From Sympetrum striolatum (taxonomy: Eukaryota > Arthropoda > Insecta > Odonata > Libellulidae): 64,000 bases of DNA. The stretch covers positions 6,872,752 to 6,936,751 of the forward strand of contig OX388341.1 of assembly GCA_947579665.1 (NCBI GenBank), in the 5' to 3' direction. Both the position numbers and the translations under genes were made by a program. Every line of letters begins with the position of its first letter. The stretch's first letter is position 1. The notes under the pieces were generated by a model that saw nothing but the letters and a program-made list of their open reading frames with translations, had not been told where the DNA came from and did no database searches. Shown here piece after piece: positions 48,317 through 62,164 of this stretch.

Positions 48317-49190
48317 CTAAGAAGAGAAAGCAAAGAATAATAATGCAATAAAACTTCACTGATTGGGTTAGAAGCAGCTTTTTCAATCATTTCAAATATT
48401 ATTAAAATTGGTTTTTTTAAAGTCCTTTAATTTTTGATCGCTCAAATAAGTAATCCATGAAATTTTTCTATCATTTTATAGCCTTAACCAAATCTTCTTC
48501 ATGGAAAAGTTAGAGAATAATTTGTTAGAAGTTGTTGTAAGTCGGGGAATGTCAGTAACATACTTGGTTTACACATTAGTAGAGATCTTGATTAGTCTCA
48601 CCATATAAATCAACTTACCGCCAAACTTTCAAGTAACATTTTTCTCATTTGAAAGTTAGTAAGATCTCAAAAATCTCTTATAGCTGTTTTTTATGCCAAT
48701 ATATATTTTATCTTAAAGAATTACTGTAAGGAATTATATATATGTAAGATTTAATTTATATATGAGTATTTATACAGTTTTTTCTTAATAAACTTGTTTT
48801 ACTGGATTGTTTCTATTTCCTTCCAGTGTATTTTTCTTTTCCTTTTGTTTTAAGTTTTGTTCATATTTTGTGATATTATATTACTGTGATTATATTCATT
48901 TTGAATGTTTGATAATGCCTATACTGCATTCCTGTAGTCTTTGAGAAAATAAATTACAATGTTTCTGACATCAGTTTATATTTAACAACTACTCCATTCA
49001 CAATCATAATATTTTCAGTTCTTCTCCTCTGATCATTACACTCATGTGAATTGTTATAAACAATGGCACCATAAGGAGCCAAAATAAAATATTGAGAAAG
49101 GATGATACCACAAAAAAACTTTACAGAAGAAAATCATAATATTGAGGAAAAATAACTGCAGGCACTAGTGCCACATGAAGAAAGCGGTAC
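48317..49190. other. Intron
   Basis: About 870 bp, strongly AT-rich. Nothing recognised. Confidence 0.5.
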
Positions 49191-49366
49191 CTTGAGAGTA
49201 TCCTGTTGGATCTTTCAGGTAGGCGTGGGATGGATGGAGGTAGGGATGGTGGACCACCTTCTGAAAAGGGCCCTCCTGCAAAGAGGTGGGGAGGACGTGG
49301 CCAGTTGTGCCGAAAAGAATCAGTTCTGGAGCAATTGGATAATCCTGGAGGTATCATACTTCCAGG
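49191..49366 (-). CDS. Split-gene exon (Pro/Gly/Ser-rich)
   Basis: The acceptor AATAGAACTTGCAG and donor CTCTCAAG|GTACCG bound 176 nt, phase 0 in and phase 2 out. It encodes PGSMIPPGLSNCSRTDSFRH, a Trp/Pro stretch (NWPRPPHLF), GGPFSEGGPPSLPPSIPRLP and ERSNRILS. Phases agree with the exons on both sides (50297-50476 and 48155-48316), strong evidence that these belong to one transcript. Confidence 0.75.
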
Positions 49367-50296
49367 CTGCAAGTTCTATTGAAGGAATAAAAGAATTTGA
49401 ATGAGTATTACCCCCTAATGTAATTAATATGTATGTATTATAAATTACAACAGGAAGTTAAATTCATTAAATTTTTTATAAATATATTTTAGTAGTAATA
49501 ATGATAATGGTTTATATTCCCACGGATCATTCACAGCAGCATGAGAAATTAAAGTTACATACGAAGTGAAAATTGTGACATGACAGGGACTGGGTTGAAT
49601 TTCATTTAGATAATCTTTAGCATAGAGAATGTCAGACACCTTACAAAAATGTTAGAAAATATGATAAAAGTTGGAACTTAAATGCATAGGTAGATGGAAT
49701 TTGGAAATTTTTAACGGGAAATTGCAAATAATGTGTGCTAATTATTGGGATTGAGAATCACAGTTTCATATGAGGATACTGAAACTTTCAGGAGAACTGA
49801 TTGTTTATCAGTAATTTTTCTTTCAAGGAATATGATGATAATTTTGAACAACTAAATTGTCACATTGACTAATGCCATGTACAATTAGTAATCTAATCTT
49901 TTAAAAAGGCTGTGGTGATTATTTATACACTAAATTGTACATTATATTATATAAATTATACTTTCGGCTGTATATGAATTCTAACAAGTTCATATACATC
50001 ATGGATATAGAAACTGTACATTCAAAAATTATACTCTATGTCAAAATTATGTGTTGGTATCAAAGGTTAAAAAGGGCAGACATTCTTTAAAATTGTTACT
50101 CTACAATAAGAAGTAAGATTTTGCTTAAATGAAGCAAGCTACTCATTTATTTGATGACAATGATCATTTATGAGATGTATCATTTTCATTAAAAAACATA
50201 TGATAGAGACAATACCGCAAAATTTAGAACTTGTTAGTGAAGCTGATTTGACCTTCGAAACAATCACCAGCAACTTTCAAAAAGAATTATATTTAC
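49367..50296. other. Intron
   Basis: About 930 bp AT-rich. No element or frame of note. Confidence 0.5.
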
Positions 50297-50476
50297 ATAT
50301 GGCAGCGATTCAATCCCAGGAGTTGGTGTGATTGCTTCTTGTTGAGGATACTGATTCATTAACTGCCAATAATAGGGACGTTGCGAAATTGTGGCACCGT
50401 CCGAAGACAAGGCACGCTTCTGATCCGCTTTAAATGCTGGGTTATTTGAGCTCCATTGACTACGATGACCCCACTC
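50297..50476 (-). CDS. Split-gene exon (EWGHRSQW to ESLPY)
   Basis: The acceptor TGATTTTTACAG and donor GCCATAT|GTAAAT bound exactly 60 codons, phase 0 both sides. It encodes EWGHRSQWSSNNPAFKADQK, RALSSDGATISQRPYYWQLM and a Gln/Pro-containing end up to ESLPY. The left junction joins Q from the previous exon (STQ-EWGH) and the right joins PGSMIPP. No known domain recognised; the aromatic-rich YYWQLMNQYP could be a short conserved binding motif. Confidence 0.75.
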
Positions 50477-50603
50477 CTGTAAAAATCATTAAAACTTTCT
50501 TAGAACAAAACCATAATATTAAGAGAAATTTTCAGAAAAAGTAAAGAACTTCACGAATGAATTTCAACGTTGAAAGGAGAAGTAAAAGGTAGTTTTAAAA
50601 TAC

Positions 50604-50739
50604 CTGAGTGCTTGGAGTGGGATTATTATTGTCAGCATCAAACATTCCTGAGAAATACGGACCGAATGAAGAAGCTTCAATCCAGTCAGCGACAAAATTA
50701 TCCTGAGCTTTAGCTTTAAAAAGTCTGGCTACTTCTAAG
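50604..50739 (-). CDS. Split-gene exon, most 5' one in the window
   Basis: The acceptor CATTTTTTCAG and donor GCACTCAG|GTATTT bound 136 nt (1 + 45 codons), phase 2 in and phase 0 out. It encodes LEVARLFKAKAQDNFVADWI, EASSFGPYFSGMFDADNNN and PTPSTQ. The first ~20 residues look helical and ordered, unlike the later exons. Exons encoding the protein's start are not in the window: the repeat array begins only 168 bp upstream. Confidence 0.75.
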
Positions 50740-50917
50740 CTGAAAAAATGTTAGCTGCAGATAAAACTCCTAATGCATTATAAATAGTTATACTTGCTGA
50801 AGTAAGATAAATTAAGCTCCCATAATTATTTATTGATGAAAAGTAAGATTACCTTCTATCTGTCCTCATTTCAATTAACATTTCCCATTTTGTGTATATA
50901 ACTCATACGAGTAAAAT

Positions 50918-50939
50918 GTTGCTTGCATACTGCAAGCAG
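50918..50939. repeat. 19 nt hairpin palindrome at unit start (family-wide)
   Basis: TGCTTGCATACTGCAAGCA: 8 bp arms with a 3 nt loop, ~11 bp inside the start of each unit. Present in the twelve array units and the dispersed copy at 29128; the 59942 and 61078 units have AGCTTGCA in place of TGCTTGCA. Its conservation exceeds that of the flanks, so it is probably functional in amplification or a structural end of the element. Confidence 0.85.
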
Positions 50940-52004
50940 ATCGACAAAACTATTTTCATGTCGGCATCATATCGGGACCGCCATCAAAAGAAAAAAATGG
51001 ATTGAAAGTTTTCTTAAGATTCGCTGAAATTCCATCGTCTGGCATCGAACCCGGGTCTTTACTGTGAACTTACTATGCAGCACAATAGAACATCACCATC
51101 TTTGACTATGTGTGAAAATTCAAGCAGAAATATGGGCTACAACTGCCTCAAAAGATTTTCTAATTTTTACGAATATAAATGGCTCTCTGGATTCGAACCA
51201 AGGACGATCTTGGAAATCTAAAAACTTTTTCTGAAATTTATCTATGATCTCTATCCATATGCCGAATTTGAAGTTTCTATATTATTGGCAAAGGTTTCAA
51301 AATAATTCCTAAAAATCAGATCAACTTCTGATTGCAGAGACATCTGGTGTCGAACCCAGGACACATTGATAGCTGTGAATGCATTGTTTGATTTGTATGG
51401 ACTTGATCTTCCTATATACAAAGTTTGAAGTCGATATCATGCCGGGAAGCACCTAAAATGTGTTTCCGTAATCTCCATAAGAAATGCATTGAGGAATGTA
51501 AATGGCCCTCTGGGATTGAACCAAGGACCATTAGGGAATATGTAAAATTCGATTATGAAATATAATTATGATATCTAACGCCATGCCGAATTTAAAGTTT
51601 CTATGCCATCGGAAAAGGGTTAAAAAAAATCTTAAAAATCGCTGCAATGCATTTTAAACGGCCGATTTTTGCCCCGACCTAGCATCGAACCAAGGATAAT
51701 ATTTGTAGAAGTCTTTATGGTTTCCTTTTGATATGCGCGGCATCTAGCGATCCCTCGAGTTTCAACTCTCTCCTTTTCCGGGAAGTGCCTCAAAAAAATT
51801 TTCGAAAATCCCCGCCATGTATTCTTATGGGGAAAATCGCGACTTTGAGGCCCTCTGGAATCGAACCCATGACACTTAGGTTCAAAACCGCAATTTTTCT
51901 GGTGGTTATACGTTATGGCCAATACGTTGTAAAAATTTCAAGTCGATGACGCTTCTAGTTTAGGCTGTGAATTAGTATCCTATCTATCTATCTATCTATA
52001 TCCT

Positions 52005-52063
52005 TGAATGAATCCGGAGAAGCATCTATATTTAATAGATAGATGCTTCTCCGCATTCATTCA
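52005..52063. repeat. Inverted repeat at a unit junction
   Basis: TGAATGAATCCGGAGAAGCA with its near-exact reverse complement TGCTTCTCCGCATTCATTCA, separated by about 19 bp that themselves pair partly. Only single fragments (GAATCCGGAGAAGCATCTAT) remain at the 57680, 59942 and 61078 junctions. Confidence 0.85.
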
Positions 52064-54267
52064 TATATCATACGAGTAAAATGTTGCTTGCATTTTGCAA
52101 TCAGATCGACAGCACTAATATCATGTCGGCATCATATTGGGACGGTCCTCAAAAGAAAAAAAAAAGTATCGAAAATAGTCTCATTCTAATTATTCACTGC
52201 AATTTAATCGTCTGGCATCGAACCTGGGCCTTCCTGGTAAACTTACTATGCAGCACAACGGAAGATCACCGTCTCTAACTATGTGTGAGAATTCAAGTAG
52301 AAATATTGGCTCCAACTGCCTCATAAGAAGTTCTACTATTCACGAAATTGAATGGCTCTCTGGATTCGAACCAAGGACGATCATTGAAATCTAAAACTTT
52401 TTTTCGAAATTTATTTATTATTTCTATCTATGCACCGAATTTAGTGTTTTAATATTAAAGGTAAGGGGTTCAAATTAATTCCTAAAAATCGGATCAGCTA
52501 CTGAATTTAGAGACGCCTGGTGTCGAACCCAGGACACATTGGTAGCTGTAAATTCTCAGTATGATTATGTACGATTTGATTTTATTATGTGCAAAGTTTG
52601 AAGCCGATATCATGCCGGGAAGTACCTAAAATTTATTACAGTTATCTCCTTAAGAAATGCATTGAGGAATGTAAATGGCCCTCTGGGATCGAACCGAGGA
52701 TCTTCAGGGAATATAAAAAATTTGATTATTAAATATATTTGTGATATCTAACCCCATTTCGAATTTCAAGTTTCCAACCCATCGGCAAATGGTCCAAAAA
52801 AAATCTTAAAAATCGCCGCAATGCATTTTAAACGGCCGATTTTTGCCCCGACCTAGAATCGAACCATGGACGATATTCGAAAATGTCTTTTTGATTTTCG
52901 TTGGATATCCACGGCATCTAGCGATCACTCGAATTTAAAGTATCTTCCTATCCGGGAAGTGCCTCAAAAAAATTTTCGAAAATCCTCACCGTGTATCCTT
53001 ATGGAGAAAATCGGGACTTTGGGGCCTTCTGGAGTCGAACCCATGACACTGAGATTCAATGTCCGATTTTTTCTGGAGGTTACCCGTCATGGCCATAACG
53101 TCGTAAAAATTTCAAGTCGATGGCACTTGTGGAACATGGTTAGACTTTTGATCCCCTATGAATGAGTGTATATATACGAGTAAAATGTTGCTTGCATACT
53201 GCAAGCAGATCGACAACACTAATTTCATGTCGGCATCATATCGGGACGGCCATCAAAAGAAAAAAGTGGATTGAAATTTTTCTTAGAATTCGCTTCAATT
53301 TCAGTGTCTGGTATCGAACCCGGGTCTTTACTGTGAACATACTATAAAAACACAATAGAACATCACCATCTCTAACTATGTGTGAAAATTCAAGCAGAAA
53401 TATGGGCTACAACTGCCTCAAAAGACGTTCTAATTTTCACGAATTTAAATGGCTCTCTGGATTCGAACCAAGGACGATCTTGGAAATCTAAAAGATGTTT
53501 CTAAAAGTTATTTATGATCTCTATCTATATGCCGAATTTGAAGTTTCTATATTATTGGGAAAGGGTTCAAAATAGTTCCTAAGAATTGAATCAATTACTG
53601 ATTGTAGAGACGCCTGGTGTCGAACCCAGGACCTACTGGCAGCTGTGAAAACACATTATGACTTGCTTTGACCTGATCTTATTAAATGCAAAGTTTGAAG
53701 TCAACAACTTGTCAGGAAGTACCTAAAATTTGCTTCCGTAATCTCCATAAGAAATGCATTGTAGGATGTAAATGGCCCTCTGGGATCGAACCAAGGACCA
53801 TGAGCGAGTTCTAAAATTTTATTATGAAATATATTTATGATATATATCCACGTACCAAGATTTAAGTTTCCAAGTCATCTGTAAGTAATTAAAAAAAATC
53901 TTAAAAATCGCAATGTAAATTAAACGGGAGAATATTTGCCCTGGCCTAGCATGAACCAAGGATAATATTTCTAGATGTCTTTGTGGTTTCCTTTAGATAT
54001 ACACGGCATCTAGCGATCTCTAGAATTTCAACTCTCAACTCTTCCGGGAAGTGCCTCAAATAAATTTTCGAAAATCCCCGCCATGTATTCTTATGGACAA
54101 AATCGCGACTTTGGGGCCTTCTGGAATCGAACCCATGACACCGAGGTTCAAAGTCGGCTTTTTCCTGGAGGTTACACGTTATGGCCAATATGTCGTAAAA
54201 ATTTCAAGTCGGTGGCACTTGTGGAACATGCTTAGACTTTTGATCCCCAGTGTATATATATATATAT

Positions 54268-55400
54268 ACGAGTAAAATGTTGCTTGCATACTGCAAGCAC
54301 ATCGATAACAAAAGTTTTTTGTCGGCATCACATAGAGTGAGTCCTCAAAAGAAAAAAAAATGGTTAGAAAATATTCTTAATTTCCGCTGCAATTTATTCG
54401 TCTGGCATCGAACCAAGGTCTCCCGGTCATACTTACTATGCAGAACCATAGAAGATCACAATCTGTAACTATGTGTGAAAATTCAAGTAGAAATATTAAC
54501 TGCAACTGCTTCAAACGACGTCCTACTTTTCGCTTATATTCCTTATGAGAGAAATGCTAATGTGCTCTGGCATCGAACCCAGGAATAGTACGGTGTTATC
54601 TAGATTTTTTTAGACCAATTCTTTTCATACATCTTCCAGCCAAGTATGAACTTCCTATCATTTCGATAAGCGCATCAAAAAAATATTAAAATACTAAACC
54701 AATGTATTTTAAACGGGAGACATATATGCCGCCCGGCATCGAACCCGGGTCTTTCTGGAAATACTTCCTATGCAACATTATAGAAGATCACCATCCCTAA
54801 CGATGTGTGAAAATTCAAGCAGAAATATTGGCTGCAACTGCCTCAAACGACGACTTACTTTTCCCTTATATTCCTTATGAGAGAAATGTTAATGTGCTCT
54901 GGCATCGAACCCAAGAATAGTACGGACTTATGAAAATTTTTTTCTTAAACAAATTCTTAATATATATCTTCTAGCTGAGCAAAAAGTTCCTTACTATCCG
55001 ATAAGTGTCTCAAAAAAATTAATGAAAAACTATCCCCATGCTTTTTAAATGCGGGATTTTTGCATCGTCCTAGCATCGAACCCAGGACGTTCATATTAGT
55101 AGTCATTACTGTTTTCAATAGTTCTTGACCATATCTGTAAGCTCCTTGAATTTTCATTTTCTATCTATCCGGGAAGTATTATTTAAAAAATTTTGAAAAT
55201 TGCCACCATGTATCCTTATGGACAAATTTGGGACTTTGGGGCCTTCTGGAAACGAACCCATGACACCTAGGTTCAAAGTCCGTTTTATCCTGGAGGTTAC
55301 ACGTCATAGCCATAACGTCCTAAAAATTTCAAGTCGGTGGCACTTGTGGAACATGGTTAGAATTTTGATCCCCTATGAATGAATGAATGTGTATATAGGT
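54268..55400. repeat. Type B array unit (near-identical to the one at 63350)
   Basis: Cores at 54408, 54573, 54739, 54905, 55076 and 55252 (the last mutated to ACGAAC), so intervals are 165, 166, 166, 171 and 176 bp. Its first ~650 bp align with 63350-64000 at a 9082 bp offset with about two substitutions by eye. The match starts at the unit boundary; the junction sequences just upstream differ. Confidence 0.9.
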
Positions 55401-57606
55401 ACGATTAAAATGTTGCTTGCATACTGCAAGCAGATCGACAACACTAATTTCATGTCGGCATCATATCGGGACGGCCATCAAAAGAAAAAAGTGGATTGAA
55501 ATTTTTCTTAGCATTCGCTTCAATTTCAGTGTCTGGTATCGAACCCGGGTCTTTACTGTGAACATACTATGAAACACAATAGAACATCACCATCTTTAAC
55601 TATGTGTGAAAATGCAAGCAGAAATATGGACTACAACTGCCTCAAAATACGTTCTAATTTTCATGAATTTAAATGGCTCTCTGGATTCGAACCAACGACG
55701 ATCTTGGAAATCTAAAAAATGTTTCTGAAAGTTATTTATGATCTCTATCTATATGCCGAATTTGAAGTTTCTATATTATTGGGAAAGGGTTCAAAATAGT
55801 TCCTAAGAATTGATTAATTACTGATTGTAGAGACGCCTGGTGTCGAACCCAGGACCTACTGGCAGCTGTGAAAACACATTATGACTTGGTTTGACCTGAT
55901 CTTATTAAATGCAAAGTTTTAAGTCCACAACTTGCCAGGAAGTACCTAAAATTTGCTTCCGTAATCTCCATAAGAAATGCATTGTAGGATGTAAATGGCC
56001 CTCTGGGATCGAACCAAGGACCATCAGCGAGTTCTTAAATTTTATTATGAAATATATTTATGATATATATCCACGTGCCAAGTTTCAAGTTTCCAAGTCA
56101 TCTGTAAGTAATTAAAAAAAATCTTAAAAATCGCAATGTAAATTAAACGGGAGAATATTTGCCCTGGCCTAGCATCGAACCAAGGATAATATTTGTAGAT
56201 GTCTTTCTGGTTTCCTTTAGATATAAACGGCATCTAGCGATCTCTAGAATTTCAACTCTCAACTCTTCCGGGAAGTGCCTCAAAAAAATTTTCGAAAATC
56301 CCCGCCATGTATTCTTATGGACAAAATCGCGACTTTGGGGCCTTCTGGAATCGAACCCATGACACTGACGTTCAAAGTCGGCTTTTTCCTGGAGGTTACA
56401 CGTTATGGCCAATATGTCGTAAAAATTTCAAGTCGGTGGCACTTGTGGAACATGCTTAGACTTTTGATCCCCAGTGTATATATATATATATATAAGTATA
56501 TCCGGAGAAGCGTCTATATATATATATATATATACGAGTAAAATGTTGCTTGCATACTGCAAGCAGATAGATAACACTAATTTCATATCGACATTATATC
56601 GGGACGGTCCTCAAAAGGAAAAAAAAGGATTGAAAATATTCTTAGAATTCACTTCAATTTAATCGTCTGGCATCGAACCCGGGTCTTCTTGGTGAACTTA
56701 CTATGCAGCACAACAGACGATCACCATCTCTAATTATGTGTGAAAATTCAAGGCGAAATATTGACTGCAACTGCCTCAAACGACGTTCTACTTTTCACGA
56801 ATGTAAATGGCTCTCTGGATTCGAACCAAAGACGATCTTTGAAATCTAAAATATGTTTCTGAAAGTTATTTATCATCTCTATCTATATGCCGAATTTCAA
56901 ATTTCTATATTATTGGGAAAGGTTTCAAAATAATTCCTAAAAATCGGATCAACTTCTGATTACAGAGACACCTGGTGTCTAACCCAGGAAATATTGTAAG
57001 CTGTGAACGCAAAGTTTGATTAGTAAAGACTTGTTCTTGTATCTTGCAAAGTTTGAAGTCGATAGCATGCCGGGAAGTACCTAAAATTTGTTTCCGTTAT
57101 CTCCATAAGAAATGCATTGAAGAATGTAAATGGCCCTCTGGGATCGAACCGAGGACCATCAGTGAACTTGTATAATTTGATTATGAAATATATTTATGGT
57201 TTCTAACCCCATGCCACATTTCAAGTTTCCATGCATTCGGAAAGGGGTCCAAAAAAAATCATAAAAATCGCCGCAATGCATTTTAAACGGCCGATTTTTG
57301 CCCCGACCTAGCATCGAACCATGGACTATATTTGAAGATGTCTTTCTGATTTTCGTTAGATACGCACGGCTTCTAGCGATCCCTCGAGTTTCAACTCTTT
57401 CTTTCTCCGGGAAGTGCCTCAAAAAAATTTTCGAAAATCCTCACCATGTATCCTTATGGAGAAAATCGCGACTTTGGGGCTCTCTGGAATCGAACTTATG
57501 TCACTGAGGATCAAAATCGCAATTTTGCTGGCGGTTACACGTTATGGCCAATACGTCGTAAAAATTTCAAGTCAATGACGCTTGTGGTTTAGGCTGTGAA
57601 TTAGTA

Positions 57607-57632
57607 TCCTATCTATCTATCTATCTATCTAT
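57607..57632. repeat. (TATC)n microsatellite at a type II unit junction
   Basis: One of six similar tracts that follow GGCTGTGAATTAGTATCC at unit ends (also near 51980-52000, 58780-58798, 59882-59906, 61019-61042 and 62150-62168). Other junctions (before 53176, 54268, 55401, 56534 and 63350) lack it and instead have TTTGATCCCC followed by (TA)n. Confidence 0.9.
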
Positions 57633-60600
57633 ATGAATGAATCCGGAGAAGCATCTATATATAATAGATATATATATATACGAGTAAAATGTTGCTTGCA
57701 TACTGCAAGCAGATCGACAACACTAATTTCATATCGGCATCATATCTGGACGGACATCAAAAGAAAAAAAAATTCAAAATACTCGTAGAATTCGCTGCAA
57801 TTTAATCGCCTGGCAGCGAACCCCGGTCTTCCTGGTGTACTTACTATGCAGCAAAATAGAAGATTACCATATCAAACTATGTCTGAAAATTCAAGCAAAA
57901 CTATTAGGTGCAACTACCTCAAACGACGTCCTACTATTCACATACACTCCTTATTAGAGAAATTATAATGTGCTCTGGCATCGAACCCAGGAAATGCATG
58001 GTCTTATCTATTTTTTTTCTTAAACAAACTGTTAATATACATCTTCCATCTAAGCAAGAGCTCCCTAACATATCGATAAATGCATAAAAAAATTATGAAG
58101 AGATACCCCATAGTATTATATATGGGGGATATTTTTACCGCCCGGCATCGAACCCGGGTCTTTCAGGCAATACTTTCTATGCAGCACAACAGAAAAACAC
58201 CATCTCTAACCGCGTATGCAAATTCAAGCAGAAATATTGGTTACAACTGCCTCAAATGACGTCCTACTTTTCCTTTATATTCCTTATGAGAGAAACGTTA
58301 TTGTGCTCTGGCTTCGAACCCAGGAACAGTACGGTCTTATGAAAATTTTTTTCTAAAACTTATTTGTACCATACATCTTCCAGCCAAGCACGAACATCCT
58401 ATCATTTCGATAAGTGCATCTAAAAAAATAATGAAAAACGGCTCCCATGTATTTTAAAGGGCAGATCTTTGCATCGTCCTAGCATCGAACCCAGAATAAC
58501 TTTTGTAAAAGTCATTGATGTTTTCGAAAGTCCAAGACCAAAAATATAGGCACCTTGAGTTTTACTTCTCTACCTATCCAGATATTTTTTTTTTTAATTC
58601 CCAAAAATCACGGCAATGCATTCAAACGGGAAAAATCGGGAATTTGGGGCCCTCTGGAATCGAACCTATGACACTGAGGATCAAAGTCTCTTTTTTCCTG
58701 GGGGTTTCACGTTATGGCCAATATGTCATAAAAATTTCAGATCAATGACGCTTGTAGTTTAGGCTGTGAATTTGTATCCTATCTATCTATCTATCTATAT
58801 AGGTATACGAGTAAAATGTTGCTTGCATACTGCAAGCAGATCGACAACACTAATTTCATATCGGCATCATATCGGGACGGCCCACAAAGAAAAAAAAAGG
58901 GATTGAAAATATTCTTAAAATTCGCTGCAAATTAATCGTCTGGCATCGAACCAAGACCTTCCTAGTGAACCTACTATGCAGCACAACAGAAAATCACCAT
59001 CTCTTACTATGTGTGAAAATTCAAGCAGAAATATTGGCTTCAACTGCCTCAACCGACGTCCTTCTTTTCAATAATGTAAATGGCTCTCTGGATTCGAACC
59101 AAGGACGATCTAGGAAATCTAAAACATGTTTTTAAAATGTCTCTATGTTCTCTATCTATATGCCTAATTACATGTTTTAATATTATTGGGAAGGGGTTTA
59201 AATTAATTCTTAAATTACGGATATTTTACTGATTGTAGAGACGCCTGGTGTCGAACCCAGGACATATTGGTAGCTGTGAATGGACAGTATGATTTATTAG
59301 GACTTCATCTTATTTCATACAAAGTTTGAAGTCGATATCATGCCGGGAAGTACCTAAAACTTTTTTCTTTTATCTCCATAAGAAATGCATTGAGGAATGT
59401 AAATGGCTCTCTGGGATCGAACCAAGGACCATCAGCGAATATGTAAAATTTTATTATTAAGTATATTTATGATATCTAAACCCATGCCGAATTTCAAGTT
59501 TCCATGCCATCGGGAAAGGGTCCAAAAAAAAATCTTAAAAATCGCCACAATGCATTTTAAACGGCCGATTTTTGCCTCGACCTAGCATCGAACTCAGGAT
59601 ATTTTCAGTAAAACTCATTGATGTTTTCGATAGATCATGACCATATATATCGGCTACTTGAGTTTTAAGTCACTACCTTTCCGGCAAGTATTTTTTAAAA
59701 ATTCTCGAAAATCAAAGCAATGCATTTAAAGAGGAAAAATCGGGACTTTGGGGCCCTCTGGAATCGAACCCATGACACTGAAGTTCAAAATCGCAATTTT
59801 TCTGGCGGTTACTCGTTATGGCCAATACGTCGTAAAAATTTCAAGTTAATGACGCTTGTGGCTTAGGCTGTGAATTAGTATCCTATCTATCTATCTATCT
59901 ATCTATATGAATGAATCCGGAGAAGCATCTATATATAATAGACGAGTAAAATGTAGCTTGCATACTGCAAGCAGATCGGCAATACTAACCTCACATCGAC
60001 ATCATATCGGGACGGTCCTCAAAAGAAAAAAAAATGGATTGAAATTTTTCTTAAAAGTCGCTGAAATTTCATCGTCTGGCATCGAATCCGGGTCTAACTG
60101 GTGAACTTACTATGCAGCTAAAATAGAAGATCACCATCTCTAACCATGTGTGAAAATTCAAGCAGAAATATTGGCTACAACTGCCTCAAAACACGTTCTA
60201 ATTTTCACGAATGTAAATGGCTCTCTGGATTCGAACCAAGGACGATCTTGAAAATCTAAAAGATGTTTCTGAAATTTATTTATGATTTCTATCTACATGC
60301 CGAATTTCAAATTTCTATATTATTGGGAAAGGTTTCCAAATAATTCCTAAAAATCGGATCAACTTCTGATTGCAGAGACACCTGGTGTCGAACCCAGGAC
60401 ATATAGTAAGCTGTGAAAGCAAAGTTTGATTTGTAAAGGCTTTTTCTTGTATCTTGTTAAGTTTGATGTCGATAGCATGCCGGGAAGTACCTAAATTTTG
60501 TTTCCGTTATCTCCGTAAGAAATGCATTGAGAAGTGCAAATGGTACTCTGGGTTCGAACCAAGGACCATTAGCGAACATGTAAAATTTGATTACGAAATA

Positions 60601-62164
60601 TATTTATAATATCTATCGATCTGCCGAGTTTCAAGTATTCATGTTATCGGGAAAGGATCCAAAAAAAATTTTCAAAATCGCCGCAATGCATTTTAAACGG
60701 CCAATTTTTGCCCCGACCTAGCATCGAACCATGGACCATATTTGGCGATGTATTTCTGATTTACGTTGGAGTTGCACGGCTTCTAGCGACCCCTCGAATT
60801 TCAACTCTCTACCTTTCCGGGAAGCGCCTCAAAAAAATTTTCGAAAATCCCAGCCATGTATTCTTATGGAGAAAATCGCGACTTTGGGGCCCTCTGGAAT
60901 CGAACCCATGACACTGAGGATCAAAATCGCAATTTTTCTGGCGGTTACACGTTATGGCCAATACGTCGTAAAAATTTAAAGTCAATGACGCTTGTGGTTT
61001 AGGCTGTGAATTAGTATCCTATCTATCTATCTATCTATCTATATGAATGAATCCGGAGAAGCATCTATATATCTATTACGAGTAAAATGTAGCTTGCATA
61101 CTGCAAGCAGATCGACAACACTTATTTCATTTGGGAATCATATCGGGACGGTCCTAAAAAGAAAAAAAAAAGGTTGAAAATATTCTTAAAATTCGTTGCA
61201 ATTAAATCGTCTGGCCCCGAACCGACAACAGAAAATCACCACCTCTAACTATGTGTGAAAATTCACGCAGAAATGTTGGCTTCAACTGCCCCTAAGTTCG
61301 TCCTACTTTTCCCATTTATTCCTTATGAGAGAAATTGTGCTCTGGCATCGAACCCTGGTACAGCATGGTCATATCTATGTTTTTTCTTGAACCGAGTCTT
61401 AATATACGTCTTCTAGCAAAGCAAGACTTTCCTATTATTTTGATAAATACATCAAAATAAATAATGAAAACAAACTCAATGCATTTTAAATGGGGCATAT
61501 ATTTACCATCTGGCTTCGAACCCTGGTTTTTCTGGTAATACTTTCTATGCAGCACTAAAGAAGATCACATCCTTTAATCATGTTTGAAAATTCAAGCAGA
61601 AATATTAGGTGCAACTGCCTCAAATGATGTCCTACTTTTCCCTTATATTCCTTATGAGAGAAACTTTTATGTGCTCTGGCATCGAACCCAGGAACAGTAA
61701 GGTCTTATTTACATTTTTTTCAAAAAACTATACTTAATATACATCTTCCATATAAGCGAGAACTTCCTATCATTTCGATAAGTGCATCAAAAAAAATAAT
61801 GAAAAACGACTCCCATGTATTTTAAAGGGCAGATTTTTGCATCGACCTAGCATCGAACCCAGGATATTTTCTGTAAAAGTCATTTATGTTTTCGATAAAT
61901 CATGACCATATATATAGGCTCCTTGAGTTTCGATTCATTACCTATCCGGAAAGTATTTTTTTTTAATTCCTGAAAATGAAAGCAATGCATTTAAACGGGA
62001 AAAATCGGGACTTCGGGGCCCTCTGGAATCGAACCTATAACACTGAGGTTCAAAATCACATTTTTTCTGGCGGTTACACGTTATGGCCAATACGTCGTAA
62101 AAATTTCAAGTAAATCCCGCTTGTGGTTTAGGCTGTGAATTAGTATCCTATCTATCTATCTATC

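Larger units (their letters stand above)
50907..52071. repeat. Type A array unit (reference example)
   Basis: TCGAAC cores at 51045, 51193, 51350, 51516 (mutated to TTGAAC), 51685 and 51861, so intervals are 148, 157, 166, 169 and 176 bp. The unit at 58807 gives 148, 157, 166, 171 and 176. On the minus strand each core reads like GGTTCGANNCC, the Pol III B-box consensus. The unit ends with the GTTTAGGCTGTGAATTAGTA junction, (TATC)n and an inverted repeat. Confidence 0.9.

Noticed and set aside
52005..52063. Terminator or cruciform origin at the junction inverted repeat
   Set aside because: Only two junctions keep both arms and there is no transcribed gene next to it; a remnant of element ends is simpler.
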